Positions 37,719-47,664 of a DNA stretch of 64,000 bases are shown in pieces. The stretch is from the NCBI GenBank assembly GCA_963766725.1, contig CAVYBK010000015.1, forward strand, positions 1-64,000, given 5' to 3'. Position 1 is the first letter of the stretch; each line of letters begins with the position of its first letter. The notes below the pieces were generated by a model. It did no database searches. It was not told the origin of the DNA and saw only the letters and a list, made by a program, of their open reading frames with translations. This stretch comes from DATEOR01 sp963766725. GTDB lineage: Bacteria > Actinomycetota > Thermoleophilia > Gaiellales > Gaiellaceae. Position numbers and translations under genes: made by a program.

Positions 37719-38777
37719 GTGAGAGCGGCGATCTGGGAAGGCCCGGGGGCGATGTCGGTCGGAGAGGTGGCCGACGCTTCTTGCCCCGAGAGCGGCGTGC
37801 TCCTTCGGGTCACGGCCTGCGGCATTTGCGGCACCGACGTCCGAGCCTTCTACAACGGCGATAGACGGATTTCGGCTCCCTGGGTGCTCGGGCACGAGAT
37901 CAGCGGGGAGCTGATCGAGATCGGGAGCGCGGCGACAGAGGAGGTGGATGGAGCCGGCTTTTCGATCGGCGACCATGTCCATTGCATCTCGACGCTCTGG
38001 TGCGGCACATGTCGCCTCTGCCGCTCGGGTGCCGAGAACCTGTGTCTCAACGGCGAACTCATGGGGTTCGACCACCAGGGCGCCTACGCCGAGCTTGTGG
38101 CGATCCCCCAGATCGCCCTGAAGAACCTCTTCCGGATTCCGGATGGCCTCTCGGACGTCCTCGCGACCTTTGCCGACCCGCTCTCGGACGCGATCTGTGG
38201 ACACAAGGACATCTCCGTCTCGCTCGACGACACGGTGGTTGTGATCGGCGCCGGTCCTGTCGGCACTGCACACGCGCTCATCGCCCGTCTCCAAGGGGCG
38301 GGCCGGGTGCTCATGATGGAGACCGCGGCCCGACGGCTCGAGCTCGCGCGCGATGTCCTCGGTGACGAACGGCTGACCTACGTCGACACATCGGCTGCAG
38401 ACAGCGTCGAGGCAGTGCGCGCCGCCACCGACGGGATTGGAGCCGATGCCGTGATCGTCGCCTGTTCCAGCGACCTCGCGCAGGAGCAGGCGATGGACAT
38501 GGCCGCTCCGCGCGGGCGAGTGCTCTTCTTCGGCGGCCTCCCGAAGGGCACGACGCACATGAAGTTCCCCTCCAACGTCCTTCACTATCAGGAGGTGCAG
38601 GTGCACGGGTCCTACGCCTCTCGCCACCGCGATCAGGTGCACGCCCTCGACATGTTGGCCGACGACCTCGCTGGAATCCAAGGGGTCGTGACGGACGTCG
38701 TTCCCCTGGACGCCGCGCCGAGTGCTTTCGAGCGGATCCGTGCCGGCGAGGTCTTGAAGGCCGTCGTCACTCCGTGA
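37719..38777 (+). CDS. Zinc-dependent medium-chain alcohol/polyol dehydrogenase
   Basis: 352 residues. Catalytic zinc site CGICGTD and GHEISGE; structural zinc cysteines in CGTCRLCRSGAENLC; NAD-binding VVIGAGPVGTAHALIA. Family relatives oxidise sorbitol, xylitol, threonine or similar. GTG at 37719, 15 bases after the palindrome. Its stop overlaps the GntR start by four bases. With the FGGY kinase two genes on, a polyol-to-ketose-to-phosphate route is likely. Confidence 0.92.
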   Translation: MRAAIWEGPGAMSVGEVADASCPESGVLLRVTACGICGTDVRAFYNGDRRISAPWVLGHEISGELIEIGSAATEEVDGAGFSIGDHVHCISTLWCGTCRLCRSGAENLCLNGELMGFDHQGAYAELVAIPQIALKNLFRIPDGLSDVLATFADPLSDAICGHKDISVSLDDTVVVIGAGPVGTAHALIARLQGAGRVLMMETAARRLELARDVLGDERLTYVDTSAADSVEAVRAATDGIGADAVIVACSSDLAQEQAMDMAAPRGRVLFFGGLPKGTTHMKFPSNVLHYQEVQVHGSYASRHRDQVHALDMLADDLAGIQGVVTDVVPLDAAPSAFERIRAGEVLKAVVTP

Positions 38778-39529
38778 AGGCGGACGCGGCGAGCCGCCGG
38801 TCGCTCGGCCACGTGGTCGCCAAGACGCTGCGCGAGCGGATAGCCGGCGAGCGACTCGAGCCGGGCGATCGACTGCCTAGCGAGCCCGAACTGGCGCGCG
38901 TCCTCGGCATCTCGCGGCCTTCGCTTCGGGAAGGGATCGCCCTCCTCGAGGAAGACGGAGTCGTCCGTCGCCTACGCGGCTCGGGTACCTACGTGGCCCA
39001 CCGATCCGGCGTCCGGAATGACCTCAGCCGAAATTTCTCGGTTTCGTCGCTGATCGAGGCGATGGCCCTGCAACCGGGCAGCAGGTCGGACGAGTGCGCG
39101 GCGGAGCTTGCACCGCCACGCGTGGCAGCAGCGCTCGGCCTGGAGGCGGGCGCATCCGTATGCGCGCTTCGCCGAGTGCGGACGGCGGACGGCCGGCCAG
39201 TGGTGGACTCGATCGACTGGTGCCGACCCGACGTGCTTCCCCTCCAAGCGATGGCCAGCCTGGATGGAGGCTCAATCTACGCCGCGCTCGCCGAGCGAGG
39301 CCTGCCGGTGCATCACGGCGTCGCCTCGATCGAGCCTGCCACGGCGAGAGGTGGCGTGGCCCGACGGCTGGGGGTGCGGGCCGGCGCGCTACTCCTGACT
39401 CTCTTCCAGCTCGACAGCACCGCCGACGGAACGGTCGTGCTGGTCTCGCAGGAGCATCACCTAGCCGATGCGTTCGAGTTCACCGTCTACCGGCGCGGGC
39501 CCGGGGACGAATCGGATGACGCAAAGTGA
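38774..39529 (+). CDS. GntR-family transcription regulator (UTRA/HutC type)
   Basis: 251 residues. Winged helix about residues 10-75: LRERIAGERLEPGDRLPSEP, LGISRPSLREGIALLEEDG, VRRLRGSGTYVA. The C-terminal ligand domain (about 95-245) has RRVRTADGRPVVDSIDW and VLVSQEHHLADAFEFTVYR, UTRA-like. GTG start inside the dehydrogenase stop, and its own stop overlaps the kinase start. It most likely binds the palindrome at 37687-37703 and senses a sugar or polyol intermediate. Confidence 0.92.
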   Translation: MKADAASRRSLGHVVAKTLRERIAGERLEPGDRLPSEPELARVLGISRPSLREGIALLEEDGVVRRLRGSGTYVAHRSGVRNDLSRNFSVSSLIEAMALQPGSRSDECAAELAPPRVAAALGLEAGASVCALRRVRTADGRPVVDSIDWCRPDVLPLQAMASLDGGSIYAALAERGLPVHHGVASIEPATARGGVARRLGVRAGALLLTLFQLDSTADGTVVLVSQEHHLADAFEFTVYRRGPGDESDDAK

Positions 39530-41037
39530 AGCCGGAGCTGGTTGTCGGGGTGGATGTCGGCTCGCAGGGCACCTGCGCCCAGGCGCTGACTCCAGAGGGC
39601 GAGCAGGCGGCGAAGGCTTATGTGCCGCATACGCTCTCCTATCCCCAGCCTGGGTGGGCGGAGCAGGATCCTCGCGAGTGGCTGGGCGCCGTCGCGACAG
39701 CGCTCGCCGAGGTACGTCGCGCCGTCAACGGGGCCGCGGTGCGCGCGTTGTCGTTCGGCTCGCAGCTCGACGGGCTGGTTGCGACCGACGCCGACGGCGA
39801 GCCGGTGGGCTCTGCCCTAATCTGGATGGATCGACGGGCGCAAGCTCAGTGCGATGAGGCGGCCGAACAGATGGACCCGCATCGCCTTCGCGAGCTGAGC
39901 GGATGCAACCTGGATCCCGGCCACGTCGGTGCCAAGATCGCCTGGCTCCGCGACAACCGCGCCGATCAGCATGCCGGCTCGCGCTGGTTTCTGCTGCCCG
40001 GCTCGTTCGTCGCCTGGCATGCGTCCCGGGAGCTGGCGGTGGATCCCTCGAATGCCTCATCGTCAATGCTCCTCGACGTCGAAAGCGCCGACTGGTCGCA
40101 AGAGGCGTGCGCCGCCTTTCAGATCGACTCAGAGTCTCTTGCCCCTGTCCGGCCGGCGAGCACTGTCCTCGGCCCGGTGTCGCCATGGCTCCGAGAGGCA
40201 GCTGGGCTGGATCCGCGGACCCAGGTGGTCCTCGGCTCCGGCGACGAAATGGCGGCGACCCTCGGGGCGGGAGTCGTCGACCCTGGCTCGGTCTGCGATG
40301 TGATGGGGACGGCCGAGCCCGTCTGTGCCGTCGTGCCCGCTCCCGTGCTGGACCCGGACGGTGTCACCGAGCTCCATCCGCACGCGGCGCCCGACGGCTG
40401 GCTGCTCGAGAACCCCGGTTGGCTGTCCGGAGGTGCGTACCGCTGGTTCCGCGACGAGCTGGGCTCCGTCGAGGCGGCCGAGGCCGCGGCCACGGGGAGC
40501 GACGTCTACGAGCTTCTGAACTCACTGGCGGAAGATGCGCCCGCGGGAGCCGACGGAGTCTTGTGGGTGCCGGCGCTAGCCGGAGCGACCGCCCCCGAAT
40601 GGAACGCCGCCGCGCGAGCGGGGTGGTTCGGCCTCGCCGCGTCCCATGGTCGCGCTCATCTTGCCCGGGCGCTGCTCGAGGGTAACGCCTTCGCCCTGCG
40701 CGACGTACTGGAGGCCATCCGTGCGGCAGGCCAGACGGCGACGGAGCTCGTCTGCGTGGCAGGCGGAGCGCGGGGCGACCTGCTGCGTCAGATCCGCGCC
40801 GACGTGACCGGGCTGCCTGTGACGCGGCCGGACGACGTCGAGACCACCGCCCGAGGCGCCGCGATGCTGGCAGCAGCGGGCATAGGCCTACACCCCGACG
40901 TACCTTCGGCTGCCCGCGTCATGGAAAGCCCCCGTTCCGAGCCGCTGCTGCCGCGGCACGAGTGCAGGGAGATCTACGACACGGTCTACCGCCGGCACCG
41001 AGAGCTCTACTCCGCACTGCGGCCGCTTTTTTCCTGA
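39526..41037 (+). CDS. FGGY-family sugar kinase (xylulokinase-like)
   Basis: 503 residues. VVGVDVGSQGTCAQALTPEG (phosphate loop), QPGWAEQDPREWL, SFGSQLDGLVATDADG, LIWMDRRA and the C-terminal VCVAGGARGDLLRQIRADVTG are family marks. It phosphorylates a pentulose or related ketose. GTG start overlapping the regulator stop. Closest in style to xylulokinase and ribulokinase groups, but the exact sugar is open. Confidence 0.9.
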   Translation: MKPELVVGVDVGSQGTCAQALTPEGEQAAKAYVPHTLSYPQPGWAEQDPREWLGAVATALAEVRRAVNGAAVRALSFGSQLDGLVATDADGEPVGSALIWMDRRAQAQCDEAAEQMDPHRLRELSGCNLDPGHVGAKIAWLRDNRADQHAGSRWFLLPGSFVAWHASRELAVDPSNASSSMLLDVESADWSQEACAAFQIDSESLAPVRPASTVLGPVSPWLREAAGLDPRTQVVLGSGDEMAATLGAGVVDPGSVCDVMGTAEPVCAVVPAPVLDPDGVTELHPHAAPDGWLLENPGWLSGGAYRWFRDELGSVEAAEAAATGSDVYELLNSLAEDAPAGADGVLWVPALAGATAPEWNAAARAGWFGLAASHGRAHLARALLEGNAFALRDVLEAIRAAGQTATELVCVAGGARGDLLRQIRADVTGLPVTRPDDVETTARGAAMLAAAGIGLHPDVPSAARVMESPRSEPLLPRHECREIYDTVYRRHRELYSALRPLFS

Positions 41038-41051
41038 GGCGAAGTGTGGGC

Positions 41052-42335
41052 CTAGACTGCCCGCTCGTACCGCTCGCGCTCCCAGTCCGACACGGCCTCG
41101 CGCCAGGCCTTGAGCTCCCACTCGCGCGAGACGGCGAAGTAGTCGCTGAAGGGCTCCCCCAGGCGAGCGCGGAGCTCGCCGTCGGCACGGAAGGCGGCGA
41201 GCGCGCTCTCCAGCGAGCCGGGCAAGGCGGGGAGATCCTTCCGCGCATAGGCGTCGCCAACGACCGGCGGAGGTGGTTCCGCTCCTCGGCGCAGCCCCTC
41301 CCCGGCGGCCACCGCGAGCGCGGCGAGGGCGAGGTAGGGATTCGCGTCCGCGCCCGGGCGGCGGCACTCGATCCGGCAGCGCTCGGGCTGTGCGGACGAC
41401 GAGATGACCCGCAGCGCCGCCGAGCGGTTCTCGATCCCCCAGCTGGCGTTCACCGGCGCGAACCAGCCTGGCACGAGCCGCTTGTACGAGTTCACCGTGG
41501 GATTGAGAAGCAGCGAGGCGCCCGCCAGGTGCTCCACCATTCCGGCCACCGCCTGGGCAGCCGGCGTGGGGAGATCTGGTCCGTCGCCTGGCGCGAATGA
41601 GTTGGTCTCGTCGTTCCAGAGCGAGAGATGCAGGTGTCCGCTCGAGCCCTCCTCGCCGGGAACCGTCTTGGCGAGGAAGCTGGCGCGGAGGCCGAGCGTC
41701 TCCGCGACACCCTTGGCGGCAAGCTTGACGAGCGCCGCGTCGTCGGCCGCGCGCAGACCCTCCCGCGCGGCCAGGTTCAGCTCAAGGAGGCCAGGGCCGG
41801 CCTCAGTGTGGATCGCAGTGAGCTCGATTCCCAAGGCGTCGAGGGCGGGCGCCAAGGCCGAGACAAGCTCGTGATACCGCCCCGCCTCGACGATGCTGTA
41901 GCTGATCCCGGTCGACAGCGGCCGGCCACCGGCGTCCCAGATCCGCATCTCGTACTCGAAGGCGGCCCTCGTCTCGTAGCCGAGCTCGCGGATGCCCTCG
42001 AGGGCGCGTCGGAGCACCTCCCGTGTCGCGAGCTCGCACGGCGAGCCGTCCCGCCAAGAGGGCGTCGCGAGGCAGACGCTCCACCCTGGCCTCCAGGTGA
42101 GCTCGTGCAGCGTCTCGGGATCGGGTCGCACGACGAGATCGCCCGCGCCCGAACGGATCCCGAACTCTTCGTAGTCCGAGATCGGCGTGTCGACCGGATC
42201 GAGCGCGAGGAGGAGGTCCGTCATGACCGTCCCGTTTTCGGCAGCTGCCTTGAAGGCATTCGTGCTCAGCGCCTTGCCGCGCAGGTAGCCGTTCACGTCC
42301 GGCATGGCCAGGAGGACGTATTGCGAGTCCGTCAC
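41052..42335 (-). CDS. Glutamine synthetase-like gamma-glutamylamide synthetase
   Basis: 427 residues of the PuuA-like glutamine synthetase family, shorter than true GlnA. Seen are LLLALDPVDTPIS, FEYEMRIWDAGG (metal ligands), HTEAGPGLLELNL, SSGHLHLSLWND, NPTVNSYKRLVPG and ENRSAALRVISS. It likely joins glutamate to an amine using ATP. GTG start overlaps the aminotransferase stop by four bases. The companions (two aminotransferases, amidotransferase) suggest putrescine or another diamine, by analogy with the Puu route. Confidence 0.85.
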   Translation of the reverse strand: MTDSQYVLLAMPDVNGYLRGKALSTNAFKAAAENGTVMTDLLLALDPVDTPISDYEEFGIRSGAGDLVVRPDPETLHELTWRPGWSVCLATPSWRDGSPCELATREVLRRALEGIRELGYETRAAFEYEMRIWDAGGRPLSTGISYSIVEAGRYHELVSALAPALDALGIELTAIHTEAGPGLLELNLAAREGLRAADDAALVKLAAKGVAETLGLRASFLAKTVPGEEGSSGHLHLSLWNDETNSFAPGDGPDLPTPAAQAVAGMVEHLAGASLLLNPTVNSYKRLVPGWFAPVNASWGIENRSAALRVISSSAQPERCRIECRRPGADANPYLALAALAVAAGEGLRRGAEPPPPVVGDAYARKDLPALPGSLESALAAFRADGELRARLGEPFSDYFAVSREWELKAWREAVSDWERERYERAV

Positions 42336-43684
42336 GCGAGGACGCTCTTGATCCGGCTGTCGACGTCGCCGAGCGTCGCGGCGAGCCGGTCGATCATCTC
42401 GGCGAGCTCGGTATCGGTGGCGACGTAGGCGGGCGCGAACAGGGTCTGGTCCGGGGCGAACCCGTCCGCCGCGCAGTTCGAGGTCGTGATGAGGAGCCCG
42501 TGCTCTAGCGCCGTCCCGTCGACGAGGGTGGAGATCCCGACCTTTCCTGGGAGGAACGATTCGCCGTCGCGCGGGTCGACGAGCTCGACGCCGAGGAGGA
42601 AGCCGCGGCCGCGTACCTCGCGGACGATGTCCAGGTCGCCAACGGCCGCGTCGAGCTCATCGCGGAGGCTCGGGCCGCGGCTGCGGACTCGTTCGACGAG
42701 GCCTTCGGACTGCAGCGCCTCGAGGACGGCGAGACCAACGGCGCAGAGCTGAGGAGCTCCATCCCATGTATGGCCGTGCTCGAACTCGCGGGACCCCGAC
42801 GCCACCGCCTCGTAGACGTGCTCTGCCGCCAAGATCCCAGCAAGCGGCGCATACCCGGCGCCGGCCGCCTTCCCGAAGCTGATGACGTCCGGCTGGAGGG
42901 GCAGCTGCTGATAGGCGAACCAGGAGCCCGTTCGCCCGAAACCGGTCACCACTTCGTCGAAGACGACGAGGAACCCGTATTTTTCGCGCCGCTCTGCGAG
43001 CCCCTCCCAAAAGCGAACGGGCGGCGAGTAGCCGGGAATCGCTGCGGCACTCACGGGCTCGCAGACGAATGCGGCCACCGTGTCGGGCCCTGCTTCCTCG
43101 AGCGCCCGGTCCAAAGCGGCGAGAGCTTCCTCGCCCGTCTCGTCGAGCCGGGCCATGCTCGGAGGAATGTGAAGGTGATGCGCGAGGTAGGGCTCGTAGG
43201 GGGCTTGGAGAGAAAGTCGGCCGGAGAGCGCCAGAGTCCCGAAGGTCGCTCCATGATAGGCGTGCGCCGGCGAGATGACGCGCCAGCGACTTTCTCCGCG
43301 CTCTGCGTGATAGCCGCGCGCCAGGCGCAGGGCCATTTCGTTCGCCTCCGACCCTCCCGTGACGAAGCGAATGCGCGCGAGCTCGGGCGCCGCAACCTCG
43401 AGGATGCGTCGTCCGAGCTCCTCCTGCGGCTCGTTCGTGAACTGGTGGTAGTAGGCGTAGGAGAGGCGCTCGGCCTGCCGCGCGGCCGCTTCGACGACGT
43501 CGTGCCGGGCGTGACCGAGGACGGCGACCATCGCGCCACCGCCGCAGCCGTCCAGAAGCTCGCGCCCGTCGACACGGTAGAGGCGAACGCCCTCGCCCCG
43601 ATCGATGTTGGGATACACCCAGTCCAGATCTCGCGGGAAGACGTTCGTCCGGTCAGCGGTGATCTCGGCTAGCGCGGTGGTCAT
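42332..43684 (-). CDS. Class III aminotransferase (PLP), copy 1
   Basis: 450 residues. PLP lysine Lys272 in ISFGKAAGAGYAPL, Asp243 in VVFDEVVTGFGRTG and FVTGGSEANEMALRLAR for phosphate binding. Relatives use omega-amino acids, GABA or polyamines with pyruvate or 2-oxoglutarate. I start at the ATG at 43684, which overlaps the amidotransferase stop as TGATG; a TTG one codon earlier also exists. It is a paralogue of the gene two places upstream. Confidence 0.9.
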   Translation of the reverse strand: MTTALAEITADRTNVFPRDLDWVYPNIDRGEGVRLYRVDGRELLDGCGGGAMVAVLGHARHDVVEAAARQAERLSYAYYHQFTNEPQEELGRRILEVAAPELARIRFVTGGSEANEMALRLARGYHAERGESRWRVISPAHAYHGATFGTLALSGRLSLQAPYEPYLAHHLHIPPSMARLDETGEEALAALDRALEEAGPDTVAAFVCEPVSAAAIPGYSPPVRFWEGLAERREKYGFLVVFDEVVTGFGRTGSWFAYQQLPLQPDVISFGKAAGAGYAPLAGILAAEHVYEAVASGSREFEHGHTWDGAPQLCAVGLAVLEALQSEGLVERVRSRGPSLRDELDAAVGDLDIVREVRGRGFLLGVELVDPRDGESFLPGKVGISTLVDGTALEHGLLITTSNCAADGFAPDQTLFAPAYVATDTELAEMIDRLAATLGDVDSRIKSVLA

Positions 43685-44373
43685 CAAGCTCGTTCGCGGG
43701 GACGCGCGACCCGTTCGATGAAGGAGTCGAGGAGCTTCCGGGTGTTGCGGTTGTGCTCGCGCGCGCGCTCGTGCGTCTCGGCCAGAAGAGCATCCGGGTC
43801 AACGCCGTGCTCGTCGAGCTCGTGCCTGTAGACGCGCACCCACTCGTCCATGATCTCCGTCGTCACCTCGGGATGGAACTGGAGACCGAGGCTGCGTCCG
43901 ATGACGTATGCCTGTGGCCCGGCCTCGTTTGCAGCCACGACGGTTGCGCCGGGGGGTGCAGTGAACGTGTCGAAGTGCCACTGAAACCACGGACCGTCCG
44001 GAACGAGGTCGGGATCGCTCGTCCCCACGGGGAGCCAGCCGATTTCTTCCTTGTCCGACCGGAAAACGTCCCCGCCGAGCACGCGCGCCAGGATCTGCCC
44101 ACCGAAGCAGACGCCCAGGATGGGCACCTCGGCTTCCTGGGCCTCGCCGAGGAAGTCCATCTCGTGCTTGATCCATTCGACGTCGTCCTGGTAGGCGCCG
44201 AACTCGGAGCCGAGGGAGACGATGAGCTCGTAAGCGCGGGGGTCGAGGTCGTGTGGGTCTTGCTCGTCGATCCGGAGAGTCTCGACTTCGTAGCCGCGCT
44301 CGCGGAGCCAGGGAGTTATCAGGCCGGGCGGCGTGGGCTCCTCGTGCTGGATGACGAGCGCGCGTCGGCTCAC
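43684..44373 (-). CDS. Class I glutamine amidotransferase-like hydrolase
   Basis: 229 residues. Triad residues Cys89 (ILGVCFGGQILARV), His167 and Glu169 (GLQFHPEVTTE). GMP-synthase-type GATase fold without a synthetase domain. In this operon it could hydrolyse a gamma-glutamyl amide, the job of PuuD in the putrescine pathway, though PuuD is from a different GATase subgroup. GTG at 44373 with AGGAGG just upstream, overlapping the stop of the preceding aminotransferase. Confidence 0.88.
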   Translation of the reverse strand: MSRRALVIQHEEPTPPGLITPWLRERGYEVETLRIDEQDPHDLDPRAYELIVSLGSEFGAYQDDVEWIKHEMDFLGEAQEAEVPILGVCFGGQILARVLGGDVFRSDKEEIGWLPVGTSDPDLVPDGPWFQWHFDTFTAPPGATVVAANEAGPQAYVIGRSLGLQFHPEVTTEIMDEWVRVYRHELDEHGVDPDALLAETHERAREHNRNTRKLLDSFIERVARPRERA

Positions 44374-45743
44374 GCGCGGCCTCCTATGGGGGCGGACTCG
44401 AGCCTGCCCTCGACCTCGCTCCAGACCCCGCGGAGGACGCCGGCGAAGCGGTCGACCATCTCGGTGAGTTCCTCCTCCGACGCGGTGAACGCCGGCGCGA
44501 AGAGCGTCTGGTCGCCCGCATAGCCATCCTTCGTGGGCTGGGTGGAGAGCAGGACGAGCGCGTTTTCGAGCGCGAGCTCGTCCACGCGCCCCGCCACCCG
44601 AAGCTCGGGGGGCAGGAACGCACCCTCCTCGCGCGGGTCGCCGTATTCGACGCCGAGGAGGAAGCCGTGGCCCCGAACCTCGCGGACGATCGGGATCTCG
44701 GCGAGCGCCTCCTCGAGCTCCTCCTCCAGTCGCGCTCCCCGCTCGCGGACGTGCTCGACAAGCCCCTCGCGGCGCAAGGCGTCGATCACGGCCAGCCCCA
44801 CGGCACACGAGAGCGGCGCGCCGTTCCAGGTGTGGCCGAGCGAGAAGCTCCGCGACCCCTGGGCAACGGCCTCGTAGACGTGGTTCCGGCACAGCACGGC
44901 GCCGACGGCCGCATAGCCTGCGCCGAGTCCCTTCGCGATGGCGATCACATCGGGAACGAATGGGAGATCGTTGGCGGCGAACCAGTTTCCACTGCGGCCC
45001 ATGCCCGTGACGATCTCGTCGAGGCAGATCAAGAAACCGTGCCGCTCCCGCCTTTCAGCGAGTCCTTCCCAGAACCGGTCCGGCGGCTTGAAGGCGGGGA
45101 GGGCCGCCGCGCTGATCGGCTCGCAGAAGAACGCGGACACCGTCTCCGGGCCCGCCTCTTCGAGGACATTGTCCAGCGCGGCGAGCGTCGCCTCGCCAGT
45201 GGGGTCGAACCGCGGGGTCGCTGGCGGAATGTGCAGGAACCGCGGCAGGTATGGCCCAAGCGGCCCTTGAAGGCCCGGTCGCCCGGTGAGCGCGAGGGTA
45301 CCTATCGTCGGCCCGTGGTAGGCCTGCGCCGGCGAGATCACCCGCCACCGCTCGGGCTGGCCGCGCTCGACGTGGTAGGCCCGCGCAAGCCTGATCGCCG
45401 CTTCGTTGGCCTCCGAACCCCCGGTCACGAAATGGACCCGCGTGAATCCCTCAGGCGCTACCGAGACCAGCTCATCGGCGAGCCGCTCTTGCGCCGGGTT
45501 CGTGACAACCTCGTTGTGGACATAGGAGAGCCGCAGCGCTTGCGCCCGAGCTGCTTCGAGAAGATCGGTGCGACCGTAGCCAAGCGTCGCGGCCATCGAG
45601 CCGCCGCTCATGGCGTCGAGGTAGCGTTTCCCCCCCGCGTCCTCAAGCCACACGCCCTCGCCGCGGACGACCACGGGATAGCGGCGGTCGAGCTCGGGAG
45701 GAAAGACCCGTGTTTCGTCGCTAACCACGGTTGCCTCTTTCAA
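44370..45743 (-). CDS. Class III aminotransferase (PLP), copy 2
   Basis: 457 residues from the TTG at 45743, chosen because GGGAGGAG lies six bases before it; GTG 45728 is the alternative. Lys271 (IAIAKGLGAGYAAVG), Asp242 (CLDEIVTGMGRSG) and FVTGGSEANEAAIRLAR are complete. Long stretches are the same as copy 1, for example FWEGLAERRE and LEEAGP, so the pair arose by duplication. First gene of the minus-strand operon, divergent from the PucR-type regulator. Confidence 0.9.
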   Translation of the reverse strand: MKEATVVSDETRVFPPELDRRYPVVVRGEGVWLEDAGGKRYLDAMSGGSMAATLGYGRTDLLEAARAQALRLSYVHNEVVTNPAQERLADELVSVAPEGFTRVHFVTGGSEANEAAIRLARAYHVERGQPERWRVISPAQAYHGPTIGTLALTGRPGLQGPLGPYLPRFLHIPPATPRFDPTGEATLAALDNVLEEAGPETVSAFFCEPISAAALPAFKPPDRFWEGLAERRERHGFLICLDEIVTGMGRSGNWFAANDLPFVPDVIAIAKGLGAGYAAVGAVLCRNHVYEAVAQGSRSFSLGHTWNGAPLSCAVGLAVIDALRREGLVEHVRERGARLEEELEEALAEIPIVREVRGHGFLLGVEYGDPREEGAFLPPELRVAGRVDELALENALVLLSTQPTKDGYAGDQTLFAPAFTASEEELTEMVDRFAGVLRGVWSEVEGRLESAPIGGRA

Positions 45744-45905
45744 CGCCGCTCCTCCCTGCCGGGACCAGGATCGCTCTGCTCTGCGCAGCCTACTATCCGG
45801 GCTCCACCGCCCACGCCCGCTTCGCAGGGGCGCGTGGAAGGGTGAAGAGACAGCGGCGAACGCACATCCCTCGACCTCGGGGCTCAACCGGCGTACGATC
45901 CCCGC

Positions 45906-47569
45906 GTGGCGAAGGGGACGGCTTCGGCGCAGGCGGACGAGCGGAGTCCTCTACGAGATCGTTTCGACGGTGGGCTCGTCGCTCGAGCTCGGCGAGGTGC
46001 TCGGCGCCGTCGTGCGCCTGCTCTCGGACGCGAGCGCCGTTCACGCCTGCTTCGTCTACCTGATCGAGAACGACCACCTCGTGCTCAGGGCCGCATCGGC
46101 GCCGTACGCGAGCCTCGCGGGGTCGATCGCGCTCGAGAAGGGCGAGGGCATCGCCTGGTGGGCCGTCGAGCACGGCGAGCCGGCCTTCACGCAGAACGCG
46201 GTCGACGACCCGCGCAACAAGTTCGTGCCCGAGCTCGAGGAGGAGAAGTTCCAGTCGCTCCTGTCCGTCCCCGTTTCCGGGCGCGACGGCGACGTGATCG
46301 GCGCGATCACGATGCACACCGAGGCGCCGCGCGAGTTCACGGCCAAGGAGGTCGAGCTCCTCACCTCGACCGCCTCGCTCGTGGCGGGCGCAATCGAGAA
46401 CGCGCGCCTGTACGAGGAGACGCGCCAGCGGGTGGGCGAGCTCGAGCACCTGACCGAGCTGGCAGAGACCCTCGCTCGGGCGCAGCAGCTCGGCGAAGTG
46501 CTGCCCGGCGGTCGCCGAGCGAACGCGCCAGCTGCTCCGCAGCCGCTCCTGCCACGTGTACCTGCTCGACGGCGGCTCGGAGGAGCTCCGGCTGAAAACC
46601 TCGGCTCCCGCCGATGCGGAAGCGCGTGCGGCGATCCGGCTCTCCGAGCTCGGGCCCGAGCTGGCGCGGAGCGGCCGCTCCGCCAGCGTCGCCGTCCCAA
46701 TCGTCGCCGACGACGAGCTCCTCGGCCTGATCAGCGCCGAAGGGACGACCGAGGTCGATCTCGCGCGCGCGGCCGCGAACCAGACCGCCGTGGCGATCAA
46801 GAAGATCGAGCTGATCGAGCGGCTGACGGAGAAGAACCTGATCAAGGACTTCTTCGAGCAGCTCGCGGGCGGCAACGTGCTCGGCGCCGTCGAAGGGCGT
46901 GCTACGCGGCTGGGTTGCGACTTCGACCGCACGTACGTCGTCGTCGAAGTGGCGCCACCCGACGAGGCGGTCGAGAAGGCGCTCCGGGCCTCGACTCCGG
47001 GATCCCTGTTCGACCACCGCGACGACTCCAGCCGGGCGCTCCTGCGCGTTCCCTCGACCGGCGAGGCCTCGCTCGTCGAGCGGATCGAGGCGGTCCATGC
47101 CGAGGTCGGGAGCCCAGTCTCGATCGGGATCTCGAATCCCTGCAAGGGGGCGGCAAGCTTCCAGGCCGGCTTCGAGGAGGCCGGGCACGCGCTGCTCGGC
47201 TCGGTCATCCGCGGGACTCCCGGTGTGATGACCTACGAGGAGCTCGGCCCGTACAAGTACCTCCTGCGCATGTCGCTCGACTCGACGGTCCGCGACTCCC
47301 AGCGCGACCTGATCGCGAAGATCGCCGAGTACGACCGCCAGCGCCAGACGTCGCTCCTTCGCACCCTCGAGGAGTTCCTCCGGCGGCGCGGCAACATCAG
47401 CGCGACCGCCGAGGCGCTGTACGTCCATCCGAACACGCTCAGGCAGCGCCTTCGGCGCATCCAGGAGATCTCCGGGCTCGACCTCCGCAAGGAGGACTGG
47501 CTCCTGATCGAGATCGCCGTGAAGATGGTCAGGCTCCAGGACGCGTTGGGCCGGTCAGAGCCGACATAA
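45906..47569 (+). CDS. GAF-domain PucR/CdaR-type transcription regulator (frameshifts)
   Basis: About 550 residues when joined. GAF domain (SSLELGEVLGAVVRLLSDA to SLVAGAIENARLYEE), then a CdaR-like middle and a PucR C-terminal helix-turn-helix (NISATAEALYVHPNTLRQRL). One extra base near 46507 splits the frame. The start is unclear: GTG 45906 opens MAKGTASAQADERS in another frame, which would join LYEIVSTVGSS after one more indel near 45945; GTG 45970 is the in-frame alternative. It probably controls the methylamine cluster downstream or the polyamine operon opposite. Confidence 0.8.
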
Positions 47570-47664
47570 CCGCCGCCGAACGCTTGTAGGGAGCCGCCAT
47601 CGGCAGGCGGGCCAGGGCCTGGTTAATCTCGCGTCACCCGACCCGGAGAGAGGGAGGAGGCCGC

